Assembly: GCA_003529325.1 (NCBI GenBank)
Contig: DPVW01000267.1
Location: 1 to 5,046, forward strand
DNA length: 5,046 nucleotides
Direction: 5' to 3'
Origin: Candidatus Latescibacterota bacterium
Lineage (GTDB): Bacteria; Latescibacterota; UBA2968; UBA8231
Shown here in pieces: positions 3,199-5,046 of the stretch. The notes beneath the pieces were generated by a model that did no database searches, was not told where the DNA came from, and was given only the letters and a program-made list of their open reading frames with translations. How positions within the stretch are numbered: position 1 is the first letter of the stretch; the number at the start of each line of letters is the position of its first letter. A program made the translations under genes and the position numbers.

Positions 3199-5046
3199 AT
3201 GTCTCTGCAAACACCCAAATCCCGACGCCAGTCCGCCCCACTCCTGCCAGGCTCCTGTCTGCTCGCGGGACTGCTCGTGTTGTGCGCCGGTCCGGTCCGG
3301 GCGCAGTCTCTGCAGGACTCCGGCCTCAGTCTGCCCGGCGTCTGGGCCGGGGAGGCCGCCTGGGCTGATTATGATGGCGATGGCGACGCTGACCTCATCC
3401 TTATCGGTGAAACCGCCGAAGCAGACGGGACCTGCCTGCGCATCGCCCGCGTACTGCGCAATGACGATGGTCTTCTCGTCGAGGACGTGACACAGACCGA
3501 TCGCCTCGTGGGTGTCTACTTTGGCGACGCCGGCTGGGCGGACTACGACAGTGACGGCGATCTCGATCTGGCACTTGCCGGTTGGGATGCCAATGGTCTT
3601 GAGAGTCTGCGACTCTACCTGAACGAGCCGGGGACCGACGTCGACAGCCGCCAACTCACCCTCGATATCGATCAGACCGACGACTTCGGCACCAATGTTC
3701 TGGGGGTGCGCTACGCCGACCTCTCCTGGGGTGACAGCGATCGTGATGGCGACCTCGATCTCGTCGTCTCGGGCATGGATGCCAATGGCGCCTCGGCGAC
3801 ACGTCTATATGGGAATGACGCCGGTCGCTTCGTTCTGGATGACCTCAATAGCGACGTCCTGCTCAACGTACACAATGGCGAACTGGCCTGGGCAGACTAC
3901 GACAACGACGGCGACCTAGACCTGGCACTGGCGGGCGAAAATGTCCATGCAGAGGGTGGCATCCGGCGGGTCACCGAATTCTATGTTAACGAACCGACCG
4001 GAACCCTGACCCTCGATGCCGGCCTGACCTCGGCAAATCCCGTCAATGGCGGCTCCCTTGCCTGGGGTGACTATGACAACGACGGCAATCCTGATCTGGC
4101 GCAGTCAGGGCGAACCGAAACGTGGAACACCGTGTTGCAGTTGTATCTCAATCGGCCCGCCGGTACGCTCACACCGGACCCTGGTTTTGCCCTCAACTCC
4201 TTCCTGCGCGTCGATGGCGACCTCGACTGGATCGACTACGACAACGATGGCGACCTCGACCTGGCCGCCTCGGGACGCACCATCCTGTCTCACCGACGGG
4301 CCTTCGTTTTCGAGAACCGCGATGGTGTCGTCTCGGCGGTCTCGGCTGAGTCGAGCGTCGAGGGCCTTGCCGGTGGCAACAGCCTATGGGGGGATTACGA
4401 CGGGGATGGGCGCGCCGACCTGCTGTTGACTGGCGTCGATGCCACGGGTGTGCGCCGGACGACGCTCTACACCAATACTATCGGCAACGCCAACCGGGCG
4501 CCGGAGGCACCGGCAACACTCAATGCCGTTACCGTCACCAGTCGGCGTGTGCTGTTCAGCTGGCCCGCCGCCGAAGATGATGAGTCACCGATCCTGTCGT
4601 ACAACCTGCGCCTCGGCAGCGAACCGGGGGCGGGTGACATCCTCTCCGCCGAGAGCCCCATGCAGGATGGGAGTGTCGGTTACAAGACGAGTTACGTCCT
4701 CGACCGGGCCCTGGCGCCGGATACGTATCACTGGAGTGTGCAGGCCGTCGATGGCGCCCTGGCCCGATCCGACTTCGCCACCGAGGGTCATTTCAACGTC
4801 GGCCAGTTCGTCTCCTCCGATCAGAGTCTGCGCGGCATGACAAATGCCGCCATGGCATGGGGCGACGCCGACGCTGATGGTGACGACGATCTCGTCCTGA
4901 TGGGCACCAATCGAAGTGGCGAAGCGCAGACTCTTGTTTACATCAATCGTTCGGGACAACTCGATCTGGACGCCAGTTCCGGTCTCACCGCCCTGACCGA
5001 TGGTGACATTGCCTGGGGTGACTATGACAACGATGGCGATCTCGAC
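3199..5046 (+). CDS. Secreted FG-GAP/VCBS repeat beta-propeller protein with a fibronectin type III-like domain (3' end outside the window)
   Basis: At least 616 residues, open to the window edge. Residues 1-35 form a signal peptide: basic start KSRR, hydrophobic LLAGLLVL, cleavage expected at VRA-QS after residue 35. The Cys at 29 lacks a lipobox. Then come repeats built on W-(A/G)-D-x-D-x-D-G-D-x-D-L, the Ca2+-binding loop of FG-GAP/VCBS blades, with the Trp at residues 55, 113, 177, 231, 289, 344 and 397, spaced 53-64 residues. Seven units would make one integrin-alpha-like seven-bladed propeller (inference). Residues about 432-534 look like a fibronectin type III domain (APEAPATLNAV, then FSWPAAEDDE and YHWSVQAVDG). 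New blades start at Trp554 and Trp606, so a second propeller probably follows. Such proteins are exported and often bind surfaces or partners; no catalytic domain is visible. There is no evident Shine-Dalgarno before the ATG; the start is chosen from the signal peptide and promoter. Confidence 0.88.
   Translation, partial: MSLQTPKSRRQSAPLLPGSCLLAGLLVLCAGPVRAQSLQDSGLSLPGVWAGEAAWADYDGDGDADLILIGETAEADGTCLRIARVLRNDDGLLVEDVTQTDRLVGVYFGDAGWADYDSDGDLDLALAGWDANGLESLRLYLNEPGTDVDSRQLTLDIDQTDDFGTNVLGVRYADLSWGDSDRDGDLDLVVSGMDANGASATRLYGNDAGRFVLDDLNSDVLLNVHNGELAWADYDNDGDLDLALAGENVHAEGGIRRVTEFYVNEPTGTLTLDAGLTSANPVNGGSLAWGDYDNDGNPDLAQSGRTETWNTVLQLYLNRPAGTLTPDPGFALNSFLRVDGDLDWIDYDNDGDLDLAASGRTILSHRRAFVFENRDGVVSAVSAESSVEGLAGGNSLWGDYDGDGRADLLLTGVDATGVRRTTLYTNTIGNANRAPEAPATLNAVTVTSRRVLFSWPAAEDDESPILSYNLRLGSEPGAGDILSAESPMQDGSVGYKTSYVLDRALAPDTYHWSVQAVDGALARSDFATEGHFNVGQFVSSDQSLRGMTNAAMAWGDADADGDDDLVLMGTNRSGEAQTLVYINRSGQLDLDASSGLTALTDGDIAWGDYDNDGDLD

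Noticed and set aside
3283..3288. Lipoprotein signal at Cys29 of the FG-GAP protein
   Set aside because: The residues before the Cys (Leu-Val-Leu) do not fit a lipobox, and an AxA-like signal peptidase I site follows.
3184..4959. Long open frames antisense to the FG-GAP gene and in its other frames
   Set aside because: They are shadows produced by the GC-rich Asp/Gly/Leu repeat codons and show no domain of their own.

Overview
The window looks like a moderately GC-rich Gram-negative chromosome. A lipopolysaccharide-type heptose adenylyltransferase implies an outer-membrane heptose pathway, and an exported FG-GAP/VCBS repeat protein fits a free-living bacterium. I cannot name the taxon from sequence alone.

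Left part (about 1-1620): a compact block on the minus strand that resembles a small mobile or integrative module. It holds a 303-aa XerC/XerD-like tyrosine recombinase with all catalytic residues visible and a 64-aa XRE-type helix-turn-helix protein downstream of it. Three structured non-coding segments accompany them. Upstream of the recombinase is a cluster of palindromes sharing an '8 bp arm, 6 bp spacer, 8 bp arm' design, plus an 18-bp direct repeat. Between the two genes is a 59-bp near-perfect palindrome whose ends match the integron attC core boxes. Just before the HTH gene is a terminator-like hairpin with a U-tract. The recombinase is not a classical integron integrase.

Middle part (about 1620-2500): no intact gene. 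Two short gene starts point away from each other. One is a possible cobalamin-independent methionine-synthase-like N terminus on the minus strand from 2225. The other is a possible glycoside hydrolase family 2 N terminus on the plus strand from 2437. Both lose their reading frames quickly, and the second runs straight into a tRNA gene. This looks like a scarred, rearranged zone between the mobile module and the housekeeping genes.

Right part (2505-5046): tRNA-His(GTG) with encoded CCA and G-1, then a strong hairpin that overlaps the ribosome binding site of a stand-alone heptose-1-phosphate adenylyltransferase (rfaE2/hldC type). After a good sigma70-like promoter comes a secreted beta-propeller protein. 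It has seven FG-GAP/VCBS repeats, a fibronectin type III-like domain and the start of a second repeat series, and it continues past the window end.
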